From: Tolypeutes matacus
Lineage: Eukaryota > Chordata > Mammalia > Cingulata > Chlamyphoridae
Direction of reading: 5' to 3'
Assembly: GCA_026826555.1 (NCBI GenBank)
Contig: JAKSZT010054569.1
Location: 3,834,258-3,898,257 of the forward strand
DNA: 64,000 bases
Part shown: in pieces, positions 48,060 to 60,961 of the stretch
Layout: every line of letters starts with the position of its first letter
How positions within the stretch are numbered: the first letter of the stretch is position 1
Translations under genes and position numbers: made by a program
Notes under the pieces: model-generated
Databases searched by the model: none
Told to the model about the DNA's origin: nothing
What the model saw: only the letters and a program-made list of their open reading frames with translations

Positions 48060-48400
48060 TTTTGGATCATAGAAGGGTCACACCTGTGGCAGGGGAAGAT
48101 CACCGGTTTAGGTATAGGTGATGGGGGCATGCACCTGGGGCATGCCTCTAAGGCATATGAGTATGTCCAAGTGTTCATGGGGCATTGTCTCCGTGGGTGG
48201 AGACCCACACAATAACCGAAAGAACACTGAATTCCCATCCTGGGGAGCCCTGCTACATTCCCTAAGAGGATGGCAAGAATCCCCTGAGTACAAGGGCAGT
48301 GCCTAGGGAAGGAAGACAGACCATGACGCCAAGCCCCTGATATTGATGATTGTACCTATGAACTTTTTCTTATGAAATTGAAACTTAGCCCAGTATTATA
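48060..48400 (+). repeat. Second copy of an L1 3'-UTR segment
   Basis: GTGGGTGGAGACCCACAC, CCCATCCTGGGGAGCCCTGC and GGAAGACAGACCATGACG pair in order with GTGGGTGGAGATCCACAT, CCCATCCTGGGGAGTTCTGC and GAAAACAGACCAATATGTC at about 47295-47430. The two copies have the same orientation and have drifted apart. Confidence 0.75.
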
Positions 48401-48489
48401 TATTGCGTAAGAGTTAGCTCCTGAAAGTCTCCTTGTTGCTCTGAAGGCCTTTAAACTAAAGTACCATGAAAGTAATAATGATCAAATAC

Positions 48490-48735
48490 CTCAACTACCA
48501 CCGTTTTCCAAGGATATAGTACGTACTAGGCACTATATGAAGTACTTTACATGCGTTATTTTGTGTCATACTTAAAACTAGACTATGAAGTGAGTATTTT
48601 ACTCATTTTAGAGAAAAGGATACAAAAGTATAAATAAGCTAAATAACTCATCTGAGGTTAGAGTCAGTGAGAAAGCTGAGACTGGAATGAAGGGTGACTT
48701 GACAACTCTTGCTGTTCTTAACCACTAACAGAATT
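48490..48735 (-). repeat. MIR SINE, antisense
   Basis: GTACTAGGCACTATATGAAG, CATGCGTTATTTTGTGTCAT and GCTGTTCTTAACCACTAAC are antisense MIR in order. Confidence 0.7.
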
Positions 48736-48739
48736 CAGA

Positions 48740-51700
48740 TGATATAAAGTATTCCCACTTCCAATATTTCTGCCCTTCGTTCTTTTATCCTTAAAACATT
48801 TCTTTTATAAGTATCTAGTGCCAATTCTCAATTACATATATATTTGCACTGTGCTGAGAATGTACTGTAATGTCTTCCTAGCGATGCAACACTTTTAACC
48901 TAAAACTGAAAAATGCATTATGCTGAAAAACAATTACTCTTTGCTTTCAAATTACAACATCAGAATGAATGGCTTGGTTTTATTTGGTCTTTTCCCCACA
49001 GCAATATGCCACGATCACATCATGAAAACTTATTGTTTAGTCTCAATATGTTTCCTCACTTTCAAAGAAAATAAACAATTCAGGTTGTCTCCATTTTGTT
49101 ATTATTAACATATTACTAACAAGTACAAAATATATTATTCATCATTACCTTAATTCTTACAAACAGAACTGGATTGTTTTGTAAAAAATAACTGCATGGA
49201 AGGCCATCTTTAAGACGTTTTAATAAAATCTCTTTCTGAAAGTTTTAGATAATCATATGGTGTCCCACGCAGAGACAAAAGCAAGTTTGGTCTACTGAAA
49301 GGCAATGGGTCTGAAACAAACTAAAGAAACACTGGTTCTCTTCTAATTTGGTTTTAAAAGGGATTCAGAGAACAGAAATGTTCAGCGACTTAAATTCTTT
49401 TAGGGCTGAAATGAGGGAAATGGTAGGGAAAGAAGTGGGAGTAGTATTGAGAACTGTGAGAGGGGTCCAGTGTAAACTGGGCTGCTGGAAAATGTGAGCT
49501 CTTAAGATCTTTTGAAGTTTAATAACCAGTTTCAAGCTGTTCTCGAAGCAACAGTGTAGGTGCATGGATATTATTTAGTGATGCTTGTCTACAATGTTAA
49601 AGTCACCACTGGATACACGAACACCAACACTTTCTTGTTCTGTACTGAGTAATTTGCCTCACAGAAAGCACCCTCTCAACACAATAGAGACTTAGCCATA
49701 GGCTGAAATTAGGGAAGTTTGGCTCTAGCCTGTCTTCACCAATGACCTGCACCACAGATTTTGACAAGTTCCTCTTCCGGAGGCGAGGAAGCTACTTAGG
49801 ACTTGCCCTGATTACCTCAGAGGTTGGGAGAGAAGCACAGCAAAGTACTTTGCTTCAGTCAAGTCCTACACAGATCCATAAAGGGATCCTCGTGGGAATT
49901 AGGAGCCTGGGCTGTGTCTCCCTGCCCTCTCCTCCCCCTACTATATGAAAATTGTTTTTTACTCTCATTATTACTTCACAAACTGCTAGGAAGGAAATAT
50001 TTCTACGCAATAAAAATTCTTTTGGTGTTTTTTACTCCCTTCTCATCCATGCAAAACAGGAAAGCATGACACATTGCCTTTTATGGTTGCAAAAGATCCA
50101 GACTAAGGCTCTTAATGTTCTTAGACAATTGTGCTCACGTTATTACCACAACACTTTCCTAATTTAACACTGTGTGAAGAGGAAAAGATGCCCTCATTGC
50201 TCCAAGCTTAATAAGCCTCCAGGGAAGATGTGTAGTGACAAATGTTTACTAAATAGGGTCACTGTAAAATCAGAGAGGGTGTTCACTGAAATAATGAAAT
50301 TAATATGCTTGCAGATGGCTGCTTAAAATGAGAGAAGGCCAAGGTAATTTGATGTGGTTTACAAGCAATTTTCTTTTCTCTTTCACATGTCTGAACCATG
50401 CTCTGAGCAATGATGTGGTCTGTAGGGCGCTGATGACTAAAGGGCACAGATTTTGGACTAAAGACAATTATTTGTTTTCAACAAATAATGGTTTTCAACA
50501 ACCATCAGCACAAAGAGCTAATATGTGGCTGGTTTCTCATCTAAGGAAACACCATCTCCCTCATTATTTCTGGAGCTTTTTCTTCCCCTTATGTTGAGGC
50601 AAGTGGTCTACGGATTCTTCTGTCTCATCCAAGTAGTCTGCCCAACAGACAATAACAACAACAAAATACTGAGATCAAACCTGCCTTCCTTTCCTGCTCC
50701 CAACCCAATTTGTTGATACTGCTTTCATTTAAGGATACATACATCCTGAACAATTTCTTTTAAATGCTGAATGGTAGTTAATTTTAAACTGGACATCACA
50801 GAATTTTAAGGCAGAATCTCAGAAGAAGCTGAAGCTCAAAGAGGTTTCTAATCTTGCCCAGAGCCATACCATATTACACATATGATAAAAGGTACTGCCC
50901 CATGTTAACTATTGTGAAAAATCTAACCTTAAAATTTAAATATATATAAAGGTTACTCATTTTATGGAAAGATTGATTAGAGGGTTTCTTAAACAATGAG
51001 GTCCTGTAGTTTCTTTTTAAGAATTCACCATGCAAAATTAATGTACACTAAATCTGTAGGAATATATCTATAATATCAAGGTAACTAGGAGCCTAGATTC
51101 ATAATTGATTTGGGAGTAACATATTTGTAAAATGGTATAGATTAAGATCTATTGCTTATCCCACTAGCAATAAAACATTAGGATTATTCTGCCTCTTTCA
51201 ACAAGGGTCCATGTTAAAACAAAGAAGCAGCTTACTTTCTAATATCTATGACACTGTCTCAATCAATAAAATGGAATCCACCTACCCTTACTTCAAATTA
51301 AAGGTATTACATTAATAGAGACTTACATTGATAATAAGTTCTATAAATTGAAATAATGTAATTAGACTCTGAATTTCCTATGAAAGAAATTGTGAAGGAA
51401 GGATTTCTGACCAAAGGCCTAGAGCTCAATGTTTTATTTTAAAAGATTCACAATGGTCATACTTTATCAAGAGAAACAATGTACTTATTTACTATGTAGA
51501 ATGAAGTTGATATAACATAAATAATAATGCAATTCAATTTTTATTTAGTAAACCACATTTCCTAATAAAAGAAAGCTACGAGCTTCTATTTCATCTCCTT
51601 CTTCCTTACTTCTAGGACAACAGAAAGAAAAATGAAGAAACAATGTCATTAGAGTCATCAAATTCTGAAGAGTTTCCCTGGAGTTATAAGCAAGAGTATG

Positions 51701-52040
51701 TTTTTCCCTCTTTAAATGAAATAGTCCAGACACTGATATGATGAATACCAATCTACCCACTATGCAGAGGAAGAAGCACCCCCTTGCATTCCTTTCCCTA
51801 TCACCCTTTTCCAAATATCTACTATCCTGAAATTTCTACTTTTCCATGTAATGGACTTCTTTTAAGAGTCTTTTGAGGAAACTTTGGCACACCTGATGGC
51901 TTTTTAAAAAATGATTTTTCTCACCATTTTTCCTTTCTGCAAATTTCCACATATCAAACTTAGAAAGTAAGTTGCCAGGGAAACTGAAGTCAATATTCCT
52001 CAATTTATTTGAGAGCATATGTTAATTTATGTGGTCAGTT
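48740..52040. other. Longest unique block; no repeat or gene recognised
   Basis: About 3.3 kb without any interspersed repeat I recognise, although the rest of the window averages one or more per kilobase. Open frames of 60-90 codons here (for example 49742-49948, 50328-50597 and 51545-51814) have no recognisable domains. It is the natural place to look for conserved noncoding or regulatory sequence. Confidence 0.45.
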
Positions 52041-52058
52041 CACACACACACACACACA
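52041..52058. repeat. CA microsatellite
   Basis: Nine uninterrupted CA units followed by interrupted ACA. Confidence 0.85.
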
Positions 52059-52145
52059 TACACAAAGAGATGGTTACCTGCTGCAAAATAACTGAAAGTT
52101 AGGTAAAATGAAGTTGAGAACCACTTGTTTAAAAATGAATGAAGA

Positions 52146-52243
52146 GGGACGGATGTGGCTCAAATGGTTGGGCGTCCGTCTCCCATATGGAGGGACCCGG
52201 GTTCGATCCCTGGGACCTCCCGGTAAAAAAAAAAAAAAAAAAA
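52146..52243 (+). repeat. Short DAS-type SINE with intact tRNA-like boxes
   Basis: GGATGTGGCTCAAATGGTTG and GGGTTCGATCCCTGGGAC match the copy at 26878 at all but a few bases. About 20 A residues end it. AATGAAGA-type sequence lies on both sides as the target-site duplication. The similarity to the 26878 copy, 25 kb away, suggests recent activity of this type. Confidence 0.9.
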
Positions 52244-52310
52244 AGAATGAAGAATGAACAAATTAATAAATGAATAAATTAAAAACAAGCAAGCTGGGCA
52301 CCATACTTTT

Positions 52311-52457
52311 TTTTTTTCCTTTTGGTTTTATCTTTTTTTTTTTCTTTTAAATTACAAGTTTTTCTTTTCTTTTTTTTTAAGGAGGTACCAGGGATTGAAC
52401 CAGAACCTCATACATGGGAAGCAGGAGCTCAAAACCCTGAGCTATACCAGCTCCCCC
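52311..52457 (-). repeat. Short DAS-type SINE, antisense, with 12-bp duplication
   Basis: A long T-rich tail (52311-52378) is followed by GGAGGTACCAGGGATTGAAC and AACCTCATACATGGGAAGC, the reversed tRNA-like head. CACCATACTTTT is perfect at 52299-52310 and 52458-52469. It is related to the copy at 24553. Confidence 0.9.
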
Positions 52458-52699
52458 CACCATACTTTTAATAGTTCTTTGTTTTCCTTCAGTCTGTGTT
52501 CAGCAACATTAGATGCAGTGGCCAAGCTCTCTTCTGGAATAGGTCCTCTCTTGGCTTGTACAATGTTTTTCTCTTCTGGTTTTTCTACCATCTCATCACT
52601 CACCCACCTACACACCCTCCGTCCATCTTTCTTCTTTACTTCTCCTCTACTTGATCACTAAATATTCCTCAGGACTTGGAGCCCTTTCCTCTACACCTA
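52458..52699. other. No feature recognised
   Basis: Pyrimidine-rich unclassified sequence that may be further L2. Confidence 0.35.
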
Positions 52700-52990
52700 C
52701 TCCCTAGGTGATATCAGGCATTCCAGTGAATATAAGCAGCACCTTTACACTAAATACTTCCAAGTTTATATTTTCACCTCAAAATCTCTTCTGAACTCCA
52801 GACTTTATCTATTGGACATCTCCTCCTAAATGTCTGACAGGATACATGCAACCCTGCCACTTGCTCACCCCACCCCAGACTCTACCCCACCCAGTCCCTA
52901 TTCTCCCAGTCTAAGTGAACAGCACCCCCATAGGCCCTGGGACTCAAGACAGAAATCTAGTCATCTTTGACTCCTCTGTTAGTAATTCAT
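52700..52990 (+). repeat. LINE-2 (L2) internal fragment, sense
   Basis: CTCTTCTGAACTCCAGACTT, CTATTGGACATCTCCTCCTA and CTAGTCATCTTTGACTCCTC are in the order of the L2 body as I remember it. Confidence 0.6.
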
Positions 52991-53234
52991 CTTCTTGACA
53001 TAATAATGGGTTTCATGAAAACCACATTTCATACAGTCCTACCTTCTCAAGATGTTGGCACTCTAGAGTAGTAATAATGAAAAGAAGTCTGATAACATGA
53101 TATGGTGCTTTTGTCATATTTCCTGAGCATTTTCTTTGGGGTGGGGTAGAGGGAGTGTGAGGGAGGTTAGGAAGGGAACTGAAGACACATGATCAAATAA
53201 TGTATTGTTAGACATTATGGGGTGCTCACAACAA
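52991..53234. other. No feature recognised
   Basis: Unique-looking sequence. Confidence 0.35.
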
Positions 53235-53251
53235 CCTATGCTAAAGAATAT

Positions 53252-53440
53252 ATATATATATATATATTTTGAAAGATTTTATTTATTTATTAATTTATCC
53301 CCCCCTTGCTGCTTGTGCTCGCTGGGTCAGCTAACCACACCGTGCGGGCGGGCTTGCCTTCACCAGGAGGCCCTGGGAACCGAACCCGGGGCCTCCCATA
53401 TGGTAAACGGGAGCCCTACTGATTGAGCCACAGCCGCTTC
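53252..53440 (-). repeat. DAS-type SINE, young, antisense, with 17-bp duplication
   Basis: On the plus strand it begins after a TA run and reads through the tail, CCTTGCTGCTTGTGCTCGC, and ends with GAGCCACAGCCGCTTC, the reversed head. CCTATGCTAAAGAATAT is perfect at 53235-53251 and 53441-53457. The TA run lies next to the tail and probably grew there. Confidence 0.95.
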
Positions 53441-53457
53441 CCTATGCTAAAGAATAT

Positions 53458-56400
53458 CGTTCTTCAAAGCCAAGATAACTGTCCTTAAAGAAAAAAGAAA
53501 GGAAAAAAATAGTTTTTCTTTGAAATAAAACCCTTATTTAGGTTTAAATTGCTTCAAAAAGAATAGTCTTTATTCATAGAATGTTATGTGAAAATTTTTT
53601 GTGAGATAAACAGCTTCTCTGTACACTACCTCTTCTTGTCTATAATCAAGTATAATTATACTATGAAGCAAAAGTCAAAAGTCACTACAATTTTAATAGC
53701 ATCTTATACACTCTATAAAAATATTTTAAATTCATAAAACATATATGAACAAAGAGCACTAGTCCTCTCTTTAAAACTTTAGTCCTTAAGGAGGAAAAAC
53801 TTTACTTAAATATGCTCCTAAGAGACATTCAACTACAGCAGGTTGTGTTTTGGTATTACATCCTTCTATGTATTTTGCATAACTAACCAATCTCTCTACC
53901 CCCATTAATTATACTTAATTCTATTGTCAGTGAGTAGACAAAGTTCTGGGTAATTTTAGTATTTGTCTCTAACACCTAAAGGCTGAAAGGTCTACTCAGC
54001 CTCTTAAAATGTTAATTTCTATTAAAAATATTAGTCATCTAACATTAAAATTATCTCAAACTGTATACTGAATTGCTTAAACAAGAGTTATTTACACAAA
54101 AATTTTAATTTAAAGTTTTATTTTAAAAAGCAGGGATGAAATTTTCTACATCAAAAGATTTTAATTAAATCTAATAATATACAATAGACAATTTATGCAA
54201 CATAAAAACAGAATTTCTATAATAAATGAGGAAAATACATGAGACAAAAATGAAAGGAAGAGTCTTTCTCAAATGAAGTAAAATAATGATGCTATTAAGG
54301 TTATAGGAATCACAAATGCTGAAGAATAATCAATTTGAATTAGCTACCTACTACAGTGACTTCTAAAGTAGAAGTAGCAAATATTGTACATAGAGTTTGA
54401 ACAATCAGTTAAAATGATTTTCCATTTCTCTCAAAAACTGTAAAACATGAAGACTTGTAGGATGACCCCTAAAAAGACACAAGCACGCGCACATGCACAG
54501 AGAGAGAGGTTTTGTTTTTATAGTAGCTAAAATTTGAAAGGGCAATAGGAAGGTATAATCCTTATTCAAATTTAACTTTACTTTCACCCTTTCCTAAGTA
54601 CAAATTTTTCTTGCCTAGAAGGGAATGCCATTATGTACCACGAGCCCTATTTACTACAGGGGTGGGGCCCTAAATTGTACAGCTCCATCACTAACTTGTG
54701 AGCGTGAGCAGCCTGAAGGCCAAGTTAATGTGCATTTTTTTTTTAATTGTTTAAATAAAACCAGTCCTCTCAGCTTTTAAACAGAGGTGTGGTCCAAGCC
54801 AGACAATTGTGTGTCCCAGCGTGCTCTGCTAGTTTCAAACAGTTCCCATTGTGATCAAGGAAAAAGGCTTGCTTGTTAGAACTTGTATTAGCTGTATTGG
54901 GTGCACTTTGGATTAAAGATGGGGGGCAGGCAAGAACAACTGGCTTCTTAAAGACTTTTTATTACAGAAAATGTTCAGTGTTCAATGCAGATGTGTTCTC
55001 AAGGGTCCTTGAACTGAGAAACCTTTCATTCCCCCCAAAATCTTAGAAGTATGGACTTCATCATCTATTTAATAAAATGTACATTTATAGTATAATAAAA
55101 CTTACTATTCCTTAGGAAAATTTACATTTCAAACAGTCGCTTGAAACCCAAATTCACTCAAATCAATGGAGAGTCTCTGGGTAGTGAACCTGTGTGCTTG
55201 GGTGACCCTTCCCTCTAATAAGCACTTGGCCGTGCCTCTTCCCTCACCCCTATTAACGCCATAGAAGCAAGTGAAAAGAAGAGAATGCAAGAGTCCTCAC
55301 AAAGGGAGACAACGCTACTGAGGATTTATCAATAGATAAGGGAAGTAAAATCCCATTTTATTCATAAATACACCCAAATCTAAAAAGGGCTAAATTCAGA
55401 CTTTGCTCCTAAAGCCTTGGTCCTAGGCCCTCTTCTCCCAGAATAATAGTACTCTCTATTTGTTGAATGAAGAAATAGAAATGATGTCAGTAGCAACAGA
55501 GTAGAGACTACAATGAACACATATAACTCTATGAAACATTAATCTGAGTTTAATTTGAGTTTATATATAGCTAAAGTTTATATAAAAATAAATAGTTTAG
55601 ATTGGGTTTACAAATTAAGAAATAAATATATAAATAAACAAGTGCCATGCCACCTAGCAGAGCAGACCACCAAGTTTTCTTAAAGTGAGTGCTGACAGCA
55701 GGGGGGGAGAATGTGAAGGCAAAGCTGGCTTAACCATTTGGGAATACCCCCATCAGAGGGACAGTATTTCACCCACTTTAAGCACCATCAAAGTTTCTTA
55801 TTGGCTATTCATTAAAAGATACATGTGTAGTCCTAAGCCTTAGGTAAGAACTGAATTGAAGCAGGTGCTGGAGTCCTAGAGAGGAAATCAGGGTCAGAGA
55901 AGGAACTTGTCATGGCTCCTGTTGCAAAAGTAAAGATATGGAACAAATAATTAAAAAAAAAAAAAAAAAAAAAAGTAAGGATGTGGAGATGAATGATGCT
56001 TATTTCTTCATATATGACTTCAAACAGATTTGAAAAGTAAAACTGACAAAATGTAATCTTCTCTACTCCCAATAACCAATTCCAGATCTGGTCTCAACTT
56101 TGCCGGCTTCAACTCCAATGGAAACACCACATATGCAATTTTCCAACTGGTATAATATTTCGGGATAATGCTCCTTGAATTCATTTGTAATCTGAGGTCA
56201 GGAGATTTAAAAACAACAACAACAAAAAAAAACCACCTCAAGTGAAACTGACAGAAATTAGGGCAAAATAAAGCAGCAGCAAAGGGCTAATCACTACTGG
56301 GCATCCTCAGGTGCACTACAGAAGCCAAAGGAACAACAACTGATAATGGCATCCAGCTTCACACAGAAAAAGCACAGGCTGGACACGTGACCATGTTAGG

Positions 56401-57064
56401 CTGAGAGTTACCAAAATTGAACATGATAAATTACTATGCTTCATAAACAGTTTTCAGTATATTCATGTTTCCCCCAAGATTTTTTTTTTTGTCAAAGGTA
56501 TAAGGCAAGAATACATATAGTCTTGCTAAAGGAATTGAATTCAGACTGTTTTCCCCCTAGATAAGGGAAAAATATTTCTTAACTACTTTTCAAGAATTTA
56601 ACCATTTAAGAATTAAATTTGATGAACAGAATTGCATTACAGATACAAAGATAGACAAAAGAAAGACAGTGGTTTAAAAGCAGGGCAATTTACAATTGGA
56701 AGTGGGGGGAACAGTTCTACTGGCATGTGGTAGATAGGGGCCAGGGATGCTGATAAACATCCTGCAATGCACAGTACAGCCTCCTTTCCAACCCTCCACC
56801 CCCAAAGGATTATTTGGTCCAAAATGTCAATAGGGCCAAGGTGGAGAAATTCTGGACAATCTGTCACAAAGAAAGCCACACTGACTCTCTATGAATGGTT
56901 CCTGACCCCAACTCCTAGCAATTTGCTCCCAAGTATAACCAAGCCTAAGATTATCAATCATAACAATTACAGGAAATATAAACTGATGCAATCTTCTGGA
57001 AGAACTCAATCTTTCTATATATCTATCAAGCTATCAAGCTCTCTATCTAAAAATTTTTAAGCTT
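53458..57064. other. Long unique block; no repeat or gene recognised
   Basis: About 3.6 kb with no interspersed repeat I can recognise, except an A-run near 55952-55974 and CAACAACAACAAAAAAAAAC near 56212-56231. A GC-richer patch lies at about 54640-54850. Frames such as 56767-57060 have no recognisable domains. Confidence 0.45.
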
Positions 57065-57545
57065 GGATATTCCTTAATCCAGCAATGCCACTTCTAAGAC
57101 TATCCTAAATTAACAGTTGGATACATGTATGTGTGTTCAGGGATCTTTACTACAGCACTCTTTATAAGAACCCTCCCCTAAATTTAAAACAATCTTAATA
57201 TTTAGCACTAGGATGTTAGTTAAATTATGACACATTCATTAATGGAATGCTATATAACCACCACCACCACCACCACCACCACCCTTTTTTTTTTTTTTGT
57301 AAAAAATGAGTTGGGCCTACAATTCATGTTTAACTGAAAGAAGCCAATTTAAAAAGTTACCATGAAATTCTCAATTGACAGATATCATATAATTAATAAT
57401 GGTCATTTCTGGGGAGTGGGATTTCAGGGCTTTTTCTCTTTTTATTTTATATATATTTATACTCTTCACATTATTTTCAATAAGCACGTATTTTATAATA
57501 AACTAAAAAATAAACAGATTTGTATTTTATAGAAAAAGAATGGTG
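57065..57545 (+). repeat. Old LINE-1 3' end, sense, with CCA microsatellite
   Basis: CCAGCAATGCCACTTCTAAG, TTTACTACAGCACTCTTTAT, ATTAATGGAATGCTATATAA and GGTCATTTCTGGGGAGTGGG follow the L1 3' end order. A (CCA)n run of about 26 bases at 57258-57283 and a T-run interrupt it. Confidence 0.75.
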
Positions 57546-58889
57546 AAGGTGTAAGAACAAGATTTGATTGGAGATCACCCGAAACAGACCCTCAGTGAGG
57601 AGAAAAGACAAGACAATGGAGAATTAGAAAGTTTAAGTAACACCTGACAATGGCAGGGCCAGGTCTGTAAAACAAAAGTCAACCTCAGAGGAAAAGGGAA
57701 GGAAACAAAGTAGAAGGCATTTAAAACTAAGCATGAGCTTAGTTTTAGATAAAATTTTAAGATGTATGGGATTTGCTTCTAAAATAATCCAGTTTAGAGA
57801 ATAAGAGAGCTGAAACAGTTTAGCCTTGTGTTTATAACTACTGAAACTAGCTATTGGGCTAAATGTTGGTATTCTCTCTATCTTTGCATATGTTTGAAAT
57901 TTCCCAAAATAAAAACATTTCTTAAACATCTTGGATATATAATTCCTATTTCTGTACCCTGAAATGGTCTAGAAACTATAACCAACCCCATAGAAATGAG
58001 CATCCCAAGAGTCTAGACAGTAATAGCAAAATATCATTTCCTATTAAAAGAAATCAGAACTTCTTGGAAAAATGGTTGGATTCAGATTTGGGACAGGAAA
58101 TATACAAATGAGTTTTAAATTTCTTGTCATACCAGATATCAATGATCACTAAGGTCATATCAAAAGGTTTCAAAAACCAACCTGAAGAGGAAACCACTGG
58201 CCAAAGATGGGACTAAAAAATTTCAATAATGATACAAATTGCAATGAATTCAAACACATCAAATCTGTTTAATGCCATGAGTCCAAAATGAATTTAACAC
58301 ATAAACAATTAATTAGTCAACTTAGAAAGATGACAGATCAATTCATTATCTTGAAAACTAGCAAATGAAAGAATCAAACATTTATTCTGTCTTGTATGAT
58401 CTGTATTCCACTGGATAACCAAATAATAGATAACGGCAAGCATCTCCTCATAAAATTTAATCCAGCTAATAAATGAAAAGAGAGTGATAAAATTATAGTA
58501 TAACCATTTTGCACCCCAATGAATGACCAGATTTAGGCATTAAGCACCGATGGCTACTGGCATCCCAAGAAAAAGCGACAGACATTATATGCCTCCTAAC
58601 AAAAGAGTAAACCACCACCTTGCCAAAGGAATTGAACTCAGCTATGATTAAGCTTCTGAATCCAGCTGCCAAGGTGCAGGAAATACATAGGACAGAGGAA
58701 CATGCTGAACTGCACAATGAGTCTTTAATTAGCAAATTCCAGACTTAAATAAACTCTAGAGGTCAAATGATCTGGGTTCTTCAACAAAATAATTATAAGG
58801 AAAAGAAAGGAATGGATCAAAAGAGGCTTAAAAAACAAAATAAGTTTAACACATTACCTAAGACTGAACTATACACCAAAAACATAAGC
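57546..58889. other. No gene; possible L1 end near 57.9 kb
   Basis: TTGAAATTTCCCAAAATAAA near 57894 resembles an old L1 3' end. The rest is unclassified. Confidence 0.4.
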
Positions 58890-59865
58890 AACAAAAGAAA
58901 AAATAAATAGGACTTAATTAAAATTAAAAGCTTTTGTTTTTATAAAGGACTACTACAACTTAATAACAAAAAGACAAACAACCCAATTTAAAAATGGCCA
59001 AAGTATTTGAATATACATTTCTCCAAAGAAGATTTACAAATGGCCAATAAGCACAGGAACAAATGCTCCATATCATTAGTCATTAGGAAAAATACAAATC
59101 AAAACCACAATAAGATACTACCTTATATCCACCAGAATGACTATCATTTAAAAAAATGGAAAGTAAGTGCTGGAAGGATGTGGAGAAATGGGAACTCTTG
59201 TATCTAGTTGGTGGGAATGTAAAATAATGTAGCACTACGGAAAAACCATTTGGTGGTTTCTCAGTGTTAAAAATATAGAATTACTATATGACCTGGAAAT
59301 CCCACCTTTCAGTATATACCCAAAATAATTGAAAGCAGGGACTCAAACAGGCATTTGTGTATCAATATTCACAGCAGCATTATTCACAATTGCCAAAAGG
59401 TGGAAGTAATCCAAATGTCCATCAACAGATGAATGGAGAACAAAACAGTATATATGTACAATGGAATATTATTCAGTGATAAAAAGGAATGAAGTTTTGA
59501 TACATGGGACACCATGGATAAACCTTGAAGAAGACATCATGTTAAGTGAAATAAGCCAGACACAAAAGGACAAATATTTTATGAACTCACTTATATGAAA
59601 TAATTAGAATATGCAAATTTATTGAGACAGAAAGTAGAGTACAGGTTACCAGAGGCGGGGTTGGGGGAGAGGAAAGGATGAGTTGTTAATGCTTAATGGG
59701 TACACAGTTTCTACTTTGGGTGACAGGAAAGCTTTGGTAATGGATGATGGTAAGGGTAGCACAACACTGTGAGTATGATTAATCCCACTGAACTGTATGC
59801 TTGGGAGTGGTTGAGATGGGAAATTTTATGTAGTACATGTATTATCAGAATTTTTAAAAAAAGAG
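58890..59865 (+). repeat. LINE-1 ORF2 3' end and 3' UTR, sense
   Basis: GGACTACTACAACTTAATAA, TGGCCAATAAGCACAGGAAC, TTCACAATTGCCAAAAGGTG and TGGAATATTATTCAGTGATA follow ORF2. A 3' UTR with GTTACCAGAGGCGGGGTTGG ends near a short A-rich tail at 59852-59861. It is broken by stops. Confidence 0.9.
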
Positions 59866-60036
59866 CACGAGAGACTACATAGACAATGACAATTAAATGC
59901 AGTATATGACCTGGACTGAATCTAATTATTGGAGGAGGAAATGCCCAAAAGGAAATGTACATGGAAGAATTAAGAATAAAAGAAGCATGACATATGCAAC
60001 CTACTCTCAAATGTTTAGAAAATAGATGATTGACTG

Positions 60037-60095
60037 TAGATAGATGATAGATAGAGAGATAGAGAGATAGATATAAAGATAGATAAATAGAATGA
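60037..60095. repeat. GATA/GATAGA microsatellite
   Basis: GATAGATGATAGATAGAGAG and variants in about 55 bases, interrupted. Confidence 0.85.
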
Positions 60096-60099
60096 TATA

Positions 60100-60245
60100 A
60101 CAAATGTGTCAAAATGTTAAAAGTTCGTAAATCTGGGTATCTAGGCAGAGGGTATATTGGTATATTGGAGTTCTCTGTATTGGTTTTGTATTATTTTTGC
60201 AACTTTCCTGTACATTTGAAATTATTTCAAAATAAAAAGTTAAAG
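60100..60245 (+). repeat. Old LINE-1 extreme 3' end, sense
   Basis: CAACTTTCCTGTACATTTGA and ATTATTTCAAAATAAAAAGT are the last bases of an old L1 3' UTR, followed by an A-rich tail. It may belong to a different element from the one ending at 59865. Confidence 0.65.
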
Positions 60246-60961
60246 AAAAAATAAAAGACTTAACTATATTATCTAAGGATAAACACTGATAAAACCATAA
60301 AGAAACTCAAGGGTTTCTTTCTAAAAGTCAAGGCCATGGTTACTTTTGGAGGGAGGGAGAAGGCTGTGATTGGCATGAGGCACATGGAGTCAAGTGAGAA
60401 TTCTCTAATTGAATTGGGGGTAGATATTATTCTCCCCAATTTATAATGAAGGAAGCTAAAGCTTACATGTGTTCAGTAACTTGCCGAGGCTGCACAGTAA
60501 GTGGTGAGGGTGCAGTTCAGACACAGGCAATCTGACTATCAGCTGGAGCTCTTGTCCAGGACTTAGCTGTGATTTAATGCCTTTTTTTTTTTTTTAAGGT
60601 TTAACTTACAAAAACTAAAGCCCACAAATCTAGAATATATGATTTAATAATTTTACATATGAAATACTATTTTCTTTTGTTCTGGCGGTTTAAAATGTCC
60701 ATATAAAGACAGGAATGTGTAAACTCTTAAAAAATTATCTTTCTCAGCCTAAAGTAAAGCTGTTAACAACAAAACATTGATAAGAAAGTACTTCAAAGAC
60801 TGCAATAGTAAGCAAACTTTTTCTGGAACTGAGGCTAGGACAATCAGGAATGATGCTTCCTAGTTGATCTAATGTTTCAGTATTCTTTTTTTTCTGATCA
60901 AAATAAAAACTTGCAGGGAACTTTTGAAGACTGCCAAGGCACAGCCATTTAATAAGGTAGG
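60246..60961. other. No gene; MIR-like piece
   Basis: CAGTAACTTGCCGAGGCTGC and ATTCTCCCCAATTTATAATG (60430-60530) are antisense MIR. A T-run lies at about 60582-60594. The rest is unclassified. Confidence 0.5.

Noticed and set aside
60037..60095. Regularly spaced short repeats as a CRISPR-like array
   Set aside because: It is a simple GATA-type microsatellite without spacers, in mammalian DNA.
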